From: Pseudoalteromonas luteoviolacea NCIMB 1942
Lineage (GTDB): Bacteria > Pseudomonadota > Gammaproteobacteria > Enterobacterales > Alteromonadaceae
DNA length: 41,806 nt
NCBI RefSeq assembly: GCF_001625595.1
Contig: NZ_AUXT01000010.1
Coordinates: 1 to 41,806, forward strand
Direction: 5' to 3'
Part shown: piece after piece, positions 8,639-17,073 of the stretch
Numbering within the stretch: the first letter of the stretch is position 1
How the letters are laid out: the number at the start of each line of letters is the position of its first letter
Notes under the pieces: model-generated
Database searches by the model: none
Told to the model about the DNA's origin: nothing
What the model saw: the letters and a program-made list of their open reading frames with translations, nothing else
Translations under genes and position numbers: made by a program

Positions 8639-11512
8639 ATGAAAAAACTTTTTGCTATTGGGGCTATTACTCTGGGCTTGCTAGCGGGATGCTCAGCGAA
8701 CAACTTCTCCTCTTCCCAAAACTCACTCATTGCAGACAACTTGGTGGTCAGCCCAAATGACAATAGACAGTATAAGGTGTTAACGCTCGAAAATGGAATA
8801 GATGTTGTGCTAGTGTCTGATCCTAACGCAGAAAAGTCTGCGGCTGCACTCAGTGTTGGTATTGGGTTGTTGCATGATCCTATGTCGCAACAGGGCATGG
8901 CTCACTACCTTGAGCATATGTTATTTCTGGGAACCGAGCAATTTCCTAACCCAGACGAGTACTCTGAATTTATGCAAAAAAATGGGGGCAGCCACAACGC
9001 GTATACATGGCTAGACGTCACCAATTATATGTTGAAAATTAATAATGACGCGTACGAAGAGGCGCTAGCTCGCTTCTCAGACTTTTTCAAGGCGCCTAAG
9101 TTATATCCTGAGTATACAGATAAAGAAAAAAATGCGGTTAACGCAGAATGGTCGATGAGACGTGAAATGGACTTTTTTGGCCAGTTTAAATTAGCGCGTT
9201 CGTTATTGGGAGAGCACCCTGCTAATAGATTTCTCATTGGTAACCTTGAAACTTTGGGTGATAAGCCGAATAGCAATTTGCATCAAGAAACGGTCGATTT
9301 TTACAATAAATACTATTCTTCTAATATCATGAAACTGGCCATGATATCTAACCTCCCTTTGTCTGAAATGGAAACTAAAGCAATAACACACTTTAGTAGT
9401 ATTAAGAATAAAAATATCGAAGAGCCAGTAGTGACAGAGGCTATTGATTTTAAACAAGCTGGTAAAAAGCGTATTCACTACCAACCAAATCAAGATGTGA
9501 AGTCGCTCAATATTGAGTTTATTATTGAAAATAACGTGTCTGACTTTGCTGTTAAGCCAAACTACTTTATTTCTTATCTGTTAAGCAATGAAATGCAAGG
9601 AAGTCCTGCTCAACTCCTTAAAGATAAGGGGTGGATTGCATCTTTAAGTGCCTACGACGCTCCGAATCACTATGGAAACTATGGTGTAATAACAGTTGGT
9701 ATTGAACTAACGGAAGAGGGGATGAAAAATCGAGAGCAGATCGTTGCGACCGTGATGCAATATATTAACCTTATCAAAGAAGAGGGCGTTGATGCCAAAT
9801 ACTTTGAAGAAATTAAAACGTCACTGGACAATAAATTTAGATTCTTAGAAAAACAAGATGAGTTTGATTATGTCAGTGAGTTAGCAGCAAATATGCAAGA
9901 CTATCCTCTTAATCATGCCGTTAACGCGAGTTACCATTTTGCCAAATTTGAACCTGATGCAATTAACCAAGTTTTAGAACAACTAACGCCTGAGTCAATG
10001 CGAGTGTGGTATATCAGTAAGGATGAGCCTGTAGACAGCAAACTACACTTTTATGATGGGCAATATAAAGTTGATGAGATCTCTGATCAAGAAACTGCGC
10101 AGTGGTCTAAGCCAAGTGAACTGGCACTTGCGCTTCCTAGTGTAAATAGGCTACTACCTGAAAACTTTGACATAAAGTTGGCGCAAGATGGTCCAATTAA
10201 CAGCGTGGAGCAGGTATATAAAGGTGCGAGAATTCATGCTTGGCGCAAGTCAAGCGAAAGATATACGCAGCAACCCAAGGGCACACTTGAGGTTGTCATT
10301 AATAGCGCGATGCCAATCAATAATGTAGGGAATAAAGTTGCTGCGCAGCTGTGGGTAGATCTCTATCATATTCAAAAAGCAAAGCTGATGACCGAAGCAC
10401 ATGTCGCGGGCATGGGACTGGGTTTGAGCTATTCTAATGGCTTGGTTATGTCGTTGTCAGGTTTTACAGATAAACAACCGCTATTGCTTGAGCAAGCATT
10501 CGTGGACTTTAAAGTTTCGCCAACTGCTAAACAATTGGAGCAAGCTGTTGATAGGTATATACGTCAAATCCAAAACCATAATAAACAGATCCCATATTAT
10601 CAAGCGTTTGGGGCCTACCGCGAATTAACCAGAGAAGGTAATTTCGATCATGAATTGTTGATAGATACAGCTAGGAAGATGACTCCTGAAAAATTTGCTA
10701 AATACCGCGACGAAATTTTAGGAAATAATCTAATAAGAATTTTTGGCTATGGTAATTACAGTAATGAAGATATAAACAATGTGGTTGCTATTTTAAAGAA
10801 AGAAGTGGGAGAAACATTAAGCCAATCGGACTATATCAGAGCAGGCTTTTGGCAGCCTAAAAAAGGCGAAGTACTCGTTTGGCAAAAAGATGCAGATGTT
10901 GCTGACGTAGCAATAGTGGATGTTGCAGTACATCCAACACCTGGTTATGAACAAAAAGCCGCTGCGTTAATACTCAAAGCGCACCTTCGCCAAAAAGCGT
11001 TCAATAGGCTGAGAACAGAAGAGCAGCTAGCATATGCTGTTGGCGCATTGTCCACGAGCATCGACGAGTACTCTGCTATTGGGTTATTTATTCAAACTCC
11101 GGTTAAAAGTGTACAAGGAATGCAAGCTCGCTTTGACGAATTTAAGAGCAGTTACGCATTAGAGTTAGGTCAATTGACGAATGATGAGTTCGATAAGATT
11201 AAGTCTTCTGTTCTGGCCAATTTAATGGAGGAGCCGAAGAACTTATCAGAAGAGGCGCAACCAATACTATCGGATTGGTATAGAAATAAGCTGACTTTTG
11301 ACTCTAAAGAAAAGCTCATAGCGGCTGCAAAGAATGTCACTTTAGAGAATGTGCAGACGTACTTAAATGAAACGTTACTTAATAAAGATGCAGCTCGCTT
11401 GAACATACAAGTTCGTGGGCGAAAGTTTGCTGACAAGCCGTTTGCAACACTACCAAATCAAAAGCAAATAAATAATATTTCTGATCTGTATAACATGGCA
11501 CAATTCAAATAA
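8639..11512 (+). CDS. M16 insulinase-family zinc metallopeptidase, lipoprotein
   Basis: Protein of 957 residues. The ATG at 8639 is chosen because it opens a lipoprotein signal, MKKLFAIGAITLGLLAGC, with Cys18 as the lipidation site; an upstream in-frame TTG (8603) has no such logic. The inverted zinc motif HxxEH is present as HYLEH (His89, Glu92, His93), with the third ligand Glu170 in NAVNAEW. Four M16-type half-domains fill the usual ~950-residue length of protease III/insulysin. The C-terminal half has the substrate-contact motif RLRTEEQLAYAVG. The family digests peptides in a closed chamber; the lipobox puts this one on a membrane facing the periplasm, unlike soluble periplasmic E. coli Ptr. 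It appears to be a single-gene unit with its own terminator. Confidence 0.95.
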   Translation: MKKLFAIGAITLGLLAGCSANNFSSSQNSLIADNLVVSPNDNRQYKVLTLENGIDVVLVSDPNAEKSAAALSVGIGLLHDPMSQQGMAHYLEHMLFLGTEQFPNPDEYSEFMQKNGGSHNAYTWLDVTNYMLKINNDAYEEALARFSDFFKAPKLYPEYTDKEKNAVNAEWSMRREMDFFGQFKLARSLLGEHPANRFLIGNLETLGDKPNSNLHQETVDFYNKYYSSNIMKLAMISNLPLSEMETKAITHFSSIKNKNIEEPVVTEAIDFKQAGKKRIHYQPNQDVKSLNIEFIIENNVSDFAVKPNYFISYLLSNEMQGSPAQLLKDKGWIASLSAYDAPNHYGNYGVITVGIELTEEGMKNREQIVATVMQYINLIKEEGVDAKYFEEIKTSLDNKFRFLEKQDEFDYVSELAANMQDYPLNHAVNASYHFAKFEPDAINQVLEQLTPESMRVWYISKDEPVDSKLHFYDGQYKVDEISDQETAQWSKPSELALALPSVNRLLPENFDIKLAQDGPINSVEQVYKGARIHAWRKSSERYTQQPKGTLEVVINSAMPINNVGNKVAAQLWVDLYHIQKAKLMTEAHVAGMGLGLSYSNGLVMSLSGFTDKQPLLLEQAFVDFKVSPTAKQLEQAVDRYIRQIQNHNKQIPYYQAFGAYRELTREGNFDHELLIDTARKMTPEKFAKYRDEILGNNLIRIFGYGNYSNEDINNVVAILKKEVGETLSQSDYIRAGFWQPKKGEVLVWQKDADVADVAIVDVAVHPTPGYEQKAAALILKAHLRQKAFNRLRTEEQLAYAVGALSTSIDEYSAIGLFIQTPVKSVQGMQARFDEFKSSYALELGQLTNDEFDKIKSSVLANLMEEPKNLSEEAQPILSDWYRNKLTFDSKEKLIAAAKNVTLENVQTYLNETLLNKDAARLNIQVRGRKFADKPFATLPNQKQINNISDLYNMAQFK

Positions 11513-11520
11513 GTCATTAA

Positions 11521-11551
11521 GGCGGCAACATGTGTATTAATGCTTGCCGCC
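11521..11551 (+). terminator. Terminator of the M16 peptidase gene
   Basis: GGCGGCAA and TTGCCGCC form an 8-bp GC-rich stem nine bases after the stop codon. The T-run behind it is poor (GATTCCTTTATT), so termination may be partial. Confidence 0.65.
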
Positions 11552-12035
11552 GATTCCTTTATTAGAGCAGTTATGATGCTCACCAGCTAAGGTAACTCTT
11601 TAAACCCCTGTTACTATTAAGCTATCAGTGAACGCCGGGCTTAATGTAATTGGTCCTTGAAGAAGATGCACGTACCTACTCAAATTGAACTAAGCTTAAA
11701 AATTACAGTGTAATTTACTTAAGCTTTGAGGGAGAACCACTCTTTCCCTGAATGTATCCACTGATATTAACTTATTTCGAATAAAGGAAGAGAATACCTT
11801 GCCTACACAGATAAGTTAAAATAAAAACGAACAAAGTCCCTAATTTTCGGCTAACAAAATCAACTATACATCTATTTAATAGAACAATCGCCATAGGTAT
11901 TTTGATATCACTCTATCGTTGCTGGCTTACCTGCTAGCCTTTAAGGTGATAAAGTTCAGCAGTGTTCCTCAAATTGACTTAAAATAAATCAAAGTATAAT
12001 TATGGCCATATGAATGTTATGAAAAAGGAGCTAAC
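11552..12035. other. Gene-free stretch with hairpins upstream of the acetyltransferase gene
   Basis: About 480 bases without a convincing gene. It holds a long imperfect inverted repeat at 11692-11726 and, just after it, a short AGGGA...TCCCT pair at about 11729-11749. Neither is followed by a T-run. The last part contains the ribosome site AAGGAG for the acetyltransferase. It could be a decayed gene or encode a small RNA; the sequence alone does not decide. Confidence 0.4.
11692..11726. repeat. 15-bp imperfect inverted repeat
   Basis: AAGCTTAA plus AAATTAC pair with GTAATTT and TTAAGCTT around a 3-base loop, with a 2-base bulge (AC) in the right arm. It contains two HindIII-like AAGCTT ends. 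Its role is unknown: an operator, a small-RNA hairpin or a remnant of a small repeat element are all possible. Confidence 0.6.
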
Positions 12036-12581
12036 GTGGCTGAAGGTACCGTATTAAGCACACATAGATGTATCATCAGAAAAGCGTTGCTTTCTGACGC
12101 AGTGTTTATCATCCAATTACTGAATCAAAAGAGTTTTATAGACAATATTGGCGATAAAAACGTCTTTGATATATCTAGTGCGAATGAATATATCCAAAAA
12201 TCGTTTTTAACGCCTTATCAATCTGGTCTTACAGCGCCCTATATTGTTTGTTTGCGCACTGGGGAGCAGATTGGTGTCGCTGGATTTTATCAGCGACCTT
12301 ATTTGAAAGCTCACGACTTAGGATATGCGTTTATTGATAAGTTTACAGGTCAGGGTTTTGCGTTGGAGTCTTGTAAGTCGCTAATGAATTTCGCTAAAAC
12401 AACTTTAGCGTTACCAGCTGTTAATGCAATTACAGATCTTAGCAATGAGGGAAGCCAAAGGCTGCTAATTAAATTGGGTTTTATAGACATAGGGTTTTTA
12501 CAGGTCGATCCACACAACAAGCCAGTTAAGCTATTTACTCATGATCTGGCAGGTTCAGCTGCTGTGAAATATCCTTCATAA
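12036..12581 (+). CDS. GNAT-family N-acetyltransferase (RimJ/RimL-like)
   Basis: Protein of 181 residues starting at GTG 12036, well supported by AAGGAG six bases upstream. The sequence RCIIRKALLSDAVFIIQLLN begins a typical RimJ/RimL-type GNAT domain. The central strand is YIVCLRTGEQIGVAGFY, and GQGFALESCKSLMNFA is the degenerate acetyl-CoA loop and following helix. LSNEGSQRLLIKLGFIDIG is the family's C-terminal strand-helix. It transfers an acetyl group from acetyl-CoA to an amine; the acceptor cannot be told. The 3' end overlaps the convergent pqiC gene by 47 bases. Confidence 0.9.
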   Translation: MAEGTVLSTHRCIIRKALLSDAVFIIQLLNQKSFIDNIGDKNVFDISSANEYIQKSFLTPYQSGLTAPYIVCLRTGEQIGVAGFYQRPYLKAHDLGYAFIDKFTGQGFALESCKSLMNFAKTTLALPAVNAITDLSNEGSQRLLIKLGFIDIGFLQVDPHNKPVKLFTHDLAGSAAVKYPS

Positions 12582-13128
12582 GAAGAAGCCAATTATTTTT
12601 ATGCGCGGCGTCTAATGACTCAAATCCATCGTTTTCTAATGAGTTTGATAATGAGAAAGCGCTAGAGCTGTGCAATGTTTTGTTGCGTTTATGATGTTGA
12701 TACAAATACCAGTTACCTTTTAACACTGCGCCATTAGTAAAATGGCCAGCAAATTCATGTACAACAATTTTGAGTGTTAAGTGTTGCTCTAGGTCATCGC
12801 CAGCAAAGGCAAGTGGGATTGCATAAATGCCCTTATTAGCTAAGTATGTATGAGTCGCTTGCATTAGCATATTTTTGGGGTGTTCGGCCCAGTAATGGAA
12901 ATTTGCTATATTGATTTGGTTTTCATCAGTATACTGAACTAATGCTTGTTGATTTGCGGCCCCAAGAATTGAAATTGTATCAATATAAACTCTTTGTCTT
13001 GATCCCGATATTTTAGCGGGGGAGTTTTTACCATTGACCGAAAACTTGTAGTACTTATGAGAGTCGACGTTACTGCTACAGCCAACCAAAAATAAAGCAA
13101 AAACGCCAAGTATTGAGGTTAGTCTCAT
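12535..13128 (-). CDS. pqiC: PqiC/YmbA-type membrane-integrity lipoprotein
   Basis: Protein of 197 residues with a lipoprotein signal, MRLTSILGVFALFLVGC (Cys17). The mature part fits the ABC-transport auxiliary lipoprotein family (DUF330): YKFSVNGKNSPAKISG, then VYIDTISILGAANQQALVQY and a C-terminal strand region. In E. coli PqiC is the outer-membrane partner of the PqiB tube. The start overlaps the pqiB stop by four bases (ATGA), and the gene is the last of pqiABC. Its 3' end runs 47 bases into the convergent acetyltransferase gene, leaving no room for a separate terminator. Confidence 0.85.
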   Translation of the reverse strand: MRLTSILGVFALFLVGCSSNVDSHKYYKFSVNGKNSPAKISGSRQRVYIDTISILGAANQQALVQYTDENQINIANFHYWAEHPKNMLMQATHTYLANKGIYAIPLAFAGDDLEQHLTLKIVVHEFAGHFTNGAVLKGNWYLYQHHKRNKTLHSSSAFSLSNSLENDGFESLDAAHKNNWLLLMKDISQQLNLPDHE

Positions 13129-14783
13129 TGTCCCTTCCTCGGGATAGGATCTTCACCTGAGCTTTTATCAAAAATCAGCATGCTAGGTTGCTCATTTAAG
13201 CTCTTGGTTACCGGCTTTAATGTATTAGACAAACTTTCTAATTCGCTTAAAGTGTCAGTGAGCTGCTCCATAACACCTGAACCTTGTTGATAGGTTGCCA
13301 AAGTTTTCTCGAATTGTTTTAAGCTTGCAGTTAACTGAATCAACGTGCCTTGTAATTGAGTTAAATTCTTATCCACTTTTTCTGATACTTTTTTGTTGTT
13401 TAATTCTTTTATGAGTTTTTCTGTCTCTATGCCCAATTGTTTATAAGCTGTAAGTGTGTTTTTCGCTTCACCCAACGTATCACCTAGCGGCAGCTTATTT
13501 AATTTGTTTAAAAGCGCCATGACTTGCTCAGACAAAGCGGTAAAGCCACTAGGGACACTCGGTAGAATTGGGTAGACAGAGTGCTTAGCAATCGACTCGG
13601 GCTTAGCAGAACTATAGAAGTCTAGCTCTATATATACCGCACCTGTTAACAAATTGCCACTTTTTAGTGATGCTCGAAGGCCATTTTTAATCCATTTTTC
13701 TATATTGCCTTGCCAATACTGTTTAGCTTGTTCATCCACGTCGTATATACGGCCATACTCAACTTTAATAAGGACAGGAATCGAGGTATTGTCTTGCTGA
13801 AAGTAAAGTGGTTGCCCATCTCTTACCAGTTGTGCAGGTACTTGCTCTACAGTACCTATCCGCATACCTCTATACTCAACAGGCGCACCTGGTCTTAACC
13901 CTTTAATCGATTGCTCGAACTCTATTAGGTAGAGTTCAAACAGATCAAAGCGTCGTTCTAACGCCACGGCAAAGTTTTTATGAAGCTTGTACTGAGTGTT
14001 TTCACGCGCTATTTCGTCAGCTTCGGCAGCTGGCGGGTAATCCACTGATATGCCACCTTTAATCAATTTTGACAAAGAACCTGTGGAAACCCTGATCCCT
14101 TCTGTAGATAAGTCTACTTCGACACCAGAGTTTACCCAAAAAATAACATTTTTTGATATGAGTTCATCATATGGAGAATTAATGAAAATGCCGTAGTCCA
14201 TTTCAAGTGTTTTTTCGTTAAACTTGGCAGACTCTACTTGGCCTATTTTATAATTTCTGAAGAAAATGCCAGTGCCAACGTCCAAAACTTCAGCATTTGC
14301 GGCCGTTAGGCTATACCTTACTCCATCTACATCAGGGGATATCAGCGCAGGTTGGTCTTGCATTGTAAATAAACTTGCAGAACTGTCACTTTCACCAGGT
14401 AAAAGCTCGATGTAAACGCCAGAAAGTAAGGTGTTTAATCCAGAGATCCCTGTCTCGTCGACACGGGGTTTTACGGTCCAAAACTTCGCGTCTTCTGTCA
14501 ATAACGAGTCGTAATGTTTATTAATACGTATTGTGGCGATTACCGCATTTTGCTCAATTTGAAGTCGTAGAGACTCTACAATACCAACTTGCACGCTGCG
14601 GACTTTGACTTCTGTTTTCCCAGCAATGATGCCGTCTGCATTTTCCATTTTAAGAAAAATTACATGACCTTTATTGGATTGGTGCTGATATAGCATCCAA
14701 CCAGTAATCAGGATGGCTATAATGGGAACAATCCAGATAACTGAAAATTTCGGCTTGGATTCAATATAGGCTTGCTCGTTCAT
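13125..14783 (-). CDS. pqiB: PqiB, MCE-domain tube protein of lipid transport
   Basis: Protein of 552 residues. The start at 14783 is fixed by a four-base ATGA overlap with the pqiA stop. A single TM segment at about residues 13-31 (FSVIWIVPIIAILITGWMLY) is followed by three MCE/MlaD domains: GHVIFLKMENADGIIAGKTE, an SLTAANAEVLDVGTGIFFRN block, and LYLIEFEQSIKGLRPGAPVE. The C-terminal 120 residues are helical and suit the coiled-coil needle. E. coli PqiB has about the same length and forms a hexameric channel spanning the periplasm for lipids. It is the middle gene of an intact pqiABC operon. Confidence 0.93.
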   Translation of the reverse strand: MNEQAYIESKPKFSVIWIVPIIAILITGWMLYQHQSNKGHVIFLKMENADGIIAGKTEVKVRSVQVGIVESLRLQIEQNAVIATIRINKHYDSLLTEDAKFWTVKPRVDETGISGLNTLLSGVYIELLPGESDSSASLFTMQDQPALISPDVDGVRYSLTAANAEVLDVGTGIFFRNYKIGQVESAKFNEKTLEMDYGIFINSPYDELISKNVIFWVNSGVEVDLSTEGIRVSTGSLSKLIKGGISVDYPPAAEADEIARENTQYKLHKNFAVALERRFDLFELYLIEFEQSIKGLRPGAPVEYRGMRIGTVEQVPAQLVRDGQPLYFQQDNTSIPVLIKVEYGRIYDVDEQAKQYWQGNIEKWIKNGLRASLKSGNLLTGAVYIELDFYSSAKPESIAKHSVYPILPSVPSGFTALSEQVMALLNKLNKLPLGDTLGEAKNTLTAYKQLGIETEKLIKELNNKKVSEKVDKNLTQLQGTLIQLTASLKQFEKTLATYQQGSGVMEQLTDTLSELESLSNTLKPVTKSLNEQPSMLIFDKSSGEDPIPRKGQ

Positions 14784-15985
14784 TGTTGTTCTAGATTGTC
14801 CCAAAGTAAGCGTGGGTCGAAGTGATTAACTGAGATTATTTGACATAAGACCATAGCAGTGAAAAATACGATACCTGATTGTGGTTCAACACTTAAAACA
14901 GTACCAAGTTGCACCAAAGAAACCAAGAGAATTACGACGAATACATCTATCATTGACCATTTCCCCATGAATTCAAGGGCTCCATACAGTTTACTTGCAA
15001 GCTTTGGGTGGGTACATTTCTTAACTTGATAAAGTAAGTAAAATAGGGCGGTGCCTTTAATTATAGGAATACAAATACTGGCCACGAAGATTAGGATAGC
15101 GACGGGATATGAGCCCGCATTCCACATTACCTCCACGCCACTATAAATAGTGGCTTTGGTGTGCAAGCCTAAATTTATTGTGTCCATGATGGGCAAAGCC
15201 AATGCGGGTATGAGCAAGACCATTGCAGTAGCCATCCATGCTGCGCTTTTTGCCAATGAGTCTGTTTTTCTAAACTTAAGTTTGGTCATACACCTAGGGC
15301 AGTGAATTGAGTCGCTCAATTGCCCACAAACATGGCATTGTTTCAAGTTTTGTTGCAGCGCCCGTGACGAGCAGGTTTTCTCATCTGGACAAAAGGTTTG
15401 CTGCTCGCGCTCCCAAAGTTGCTCTTTACTCAATAGTGACAGAGTTTCGATAAAGCACAGTACAAATAATACATAAGCCCAAAAACCCAGCCCAACTTCG
15501 ATTTCTGCGAATTCGGTCAATTTGAATGCACTAATGAGCACCGCAACGAGGAAAATGTCTGCAAGGTTAAGTGGTTTGAGTATCATTAGTGCTCTAACAA
15601 ACACTCTGGCATTATGAGGGTTTAAATGCTTCCACAAAGGAGAGTGTGCTAACAATATCAGTAGCAATGCAGCTAGAGGCATGACTAATATTGTAAAACT
15701 TAGCAGCCCAGCAAGTAACGTACTGAAATGTTCAGCTAACAATGATATGGCCTCAATTAGGCTAATTGATTGCTTTAAACCATGCTGTGCATAAGAAATA
15801 AAATGTGGATGTAAACTAACTAAAAGAAATAAAATTGAAGATAGCCCAAACGCATTTATGCTTTGATTATAATTGACTTGGCAATTGGCCAATACATTAC
15901 CACAGTGAGGGCAAACAGCTCGCTGTTGTCTGCCCATTTTTGCGATAGAGACGAGGTGGTCGCAATGTTGACAAGCTATGATCAC
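14780..15985 (-). CDS. pqiA: PqiA, multi-pass inner-membrane partner of PqiB
   Basis: Protein of 401 residues starting at GTG 15985. It holds two PqiA repeats. Each opens with a zinc-ribbon-like cysteine set, CQHCD...CPHCG near the N terminus and CHVCG...CPRC near residue 218, followed by four or so TM helices. ALALPIMDTINLGLHTKATI and KWSMIDVFVVILLVSLVQLG are conserved family stretches. PqiA sits in the inner membrane and probably hands lipid to the PqiB channel. It heads the pqiABC operon, with stop-start overlaps at both downstream junctions. The thioesterase gene ends 59 bases upstream on the same strand. Confidence 0.92.
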   Translation of the reverse strand: MIIACQHCDHLVSIAKMGRQQRAVCPHCGNVLANCQVNYNQSINAFGLSSILFLLVSLHPHFISYAQHGLKQSISLIEAISLLAEHFSTLLAGLLSFTILVMPLAALLLILLAHSPLWKHLNPHNARVFVRALMILKPLNLADIFLVAVLISAFKLTEFAEIEVGLGFWAYVLFVLCFIETLSLLSKEQLWEREQQTFCPDEKTCSSRALQQNLKQCHVCGQLSDSIHCPRCMTKLKFRKTDSLAKSAAWMATAMVLLIPALALPIMDTINLGLHTKATIYSGVEVMWNAGSYPVAILIFVASICIPIIKGTALFYLLYQVKKCTHPKLASKLYGALEFMGKWSMIDVFVVILLVSLVQLGTVLSVEPQSGIVFFTAMVLCQIISVNHFDPRLLWDNLEQQ

Positions 15986-16044
15986 ATTAAAAACGCAAGT
16001 GCTATGAAGAATATCCTCTATTGTGAGTGACCATTAGGAGAATA

Positions 16045-16854
16045 TCAACTATCAAAAACAGCGACGGTTTGTCGACTGAGCGCTATTAACTCACCTGTTT
16101 GAGAGAATATTTTTGCATCTTCGGTACCATATCCTCCGTTAGCTTGATGAGTCGAGACCTGATAGCCAAGCCATTGACTGTCATTTAAAGCAAGTGGTTG
16201 TAAAAATTCAATATACCAAGAAACAGTACTCGCTGGAGATGGAGAGTCACATAGTTGAAGTAAAGTGGGGGGCCATGCGTCAGCGAGTGCAAGTACATTG
16301 AACTCATCGAGATTACCTCGCGCTTTATCTTTAAACCTCATCCAGCCGTGAATGTCAGAGGAATCAGCCCCACTAAATGGCATCGCGCCATGTTGTAAGT
16401 TTAAATCAATGTTTTGAATAAATGCTGGGAATAACCCTTCTATATATCTGAGCGTCTGTTTCGGGTTAATGTTTTCGTTTAACTTACTCGGTACCTCTTC
16501 TGCGGGGATGCTTATTTTTGATTGTCGTTGAATGCCAAAGCAAGCCAGAGATACCAAGCAAGTTGCTTCATTTTGCTGAATGGTTGTCTCCACCTGCGTG
16601 ACGTTTTTTCCGCTTCTAAGGATTTTTGTGGAAATAATAAAAGGTGTTTCCGTCAACAAGGGGGCAATAAAGTTACAGCTAAAGGACAGTAGATTGCGAG
16701 TATCATCATTTATACGAAGGTACATATGCTTTAACATCAGTGCTGAACTTAATCCACCGAACACGGTTCTGCCTTGGCTCCAAGTTTTTGGTACCGAAAG
16801 CTGGCAATTATCTTCATACAGTTGTGATGACGAAATGAGAGTATCAAAGTCCAT
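16045..16854 (-). CDS. Acyl-CoA thioesterase, double-hotdog (TesB-like) family
   Basis: Protein of 269 residues. The N-terminal hotdog has TWSQGRTVFGGLSSALML, the usual 'W.QGRT.FGG' start of this thioesterase group, then FSCNFIAPLLTETPFIISTK and VTQVETTIQQNEATCLVSLACFG. The C-terminal hotdog has DEFNVLALADAWPPTLLQL and TVSWYIEFLQPL, and the Asp of LADAWPP is typical. The family hydrolyses acyl-CoA to free fatty acid and CoA in the cytoplasm. The gene precedes pqiABC on the same strand and is divergent from dnaK. Confidence 0.87.
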   Translation of the reverse strand: MDFDTLISSSQLYEDNCQLSVPKTWSQGRTVFGGLSSALMLKHMYLRINDDTRNLLSFSCNFIAPLLTETPFIISTKILRSGKNVTQVETTIQQNEATCLVSLACFGIQRQSKISIPAEEVPSKLNENINPKQTLRYIEGLFPAFIQNIDLNLQHGAMPFSGADSSDIHGWMRFKDKARGNLDEFNVLALADAWPPTLLQLCDSPSPASTVSWYIEFLQPLALNDSQWLGYQVSTHQANGGYGTEDAKIFSQTGELIALSRQTVAVFDS

Positions 16855-16957
16855 GGTTTTTCCAAATGTTATTATTTATCAAATTAGACTATATACTCTA
16901 ACTTAATAAATGCAGTTATTTTGTCTGCTTTTTGCTCTGTTCATCCTAAAAATAAAA

Positions 16958-16991
16958 AAAATTGAAAAAAAATGAAATTTTTTTCAATTTT
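16958..16991. repeat. 14-bp perfect AT-rich inverted repeat upstream of dnaK
   Basis: AAAATTGAAAAAAA (16958-16971) is the exact reverse complement of TTTTTTTCAATTTT (16978-16991), with a 6-base centre. It ends four bases before the proposed dnaK -35 element, in the divergent region with the thioesterase gene. It may be a regulator site, a curved-DNA element or simply an extreme AT tract. Confidence 0.6.
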
Positions 16992-16994
16992 AAG

Positions 16995-17022
16995 GTTGAA
17001 TTAGAGATTGCCGCCCTTATCT
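16995..17022 (+). promoter_or_regulatory. Candidate sigma-32 (heat-shock) promoter of dnaK
   Basis: GTTGAAT at 16995 resembles the CTTGAAA -35 element of RpoH promoters. CCCTTATCT at 17014 resembles the CCCCATNT -10 element. The spacer is 12 bases, one short of the usual 13-15. It lies about 50 bases before the dnaK start, where a heat-shock promoter is expected. Confidence 0.5.
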
Positions 17023-17073
17023 ATCAAGTCATCTAACAGAACAACGAATTTTTTGAGGTCGGAGAAGATTCAC

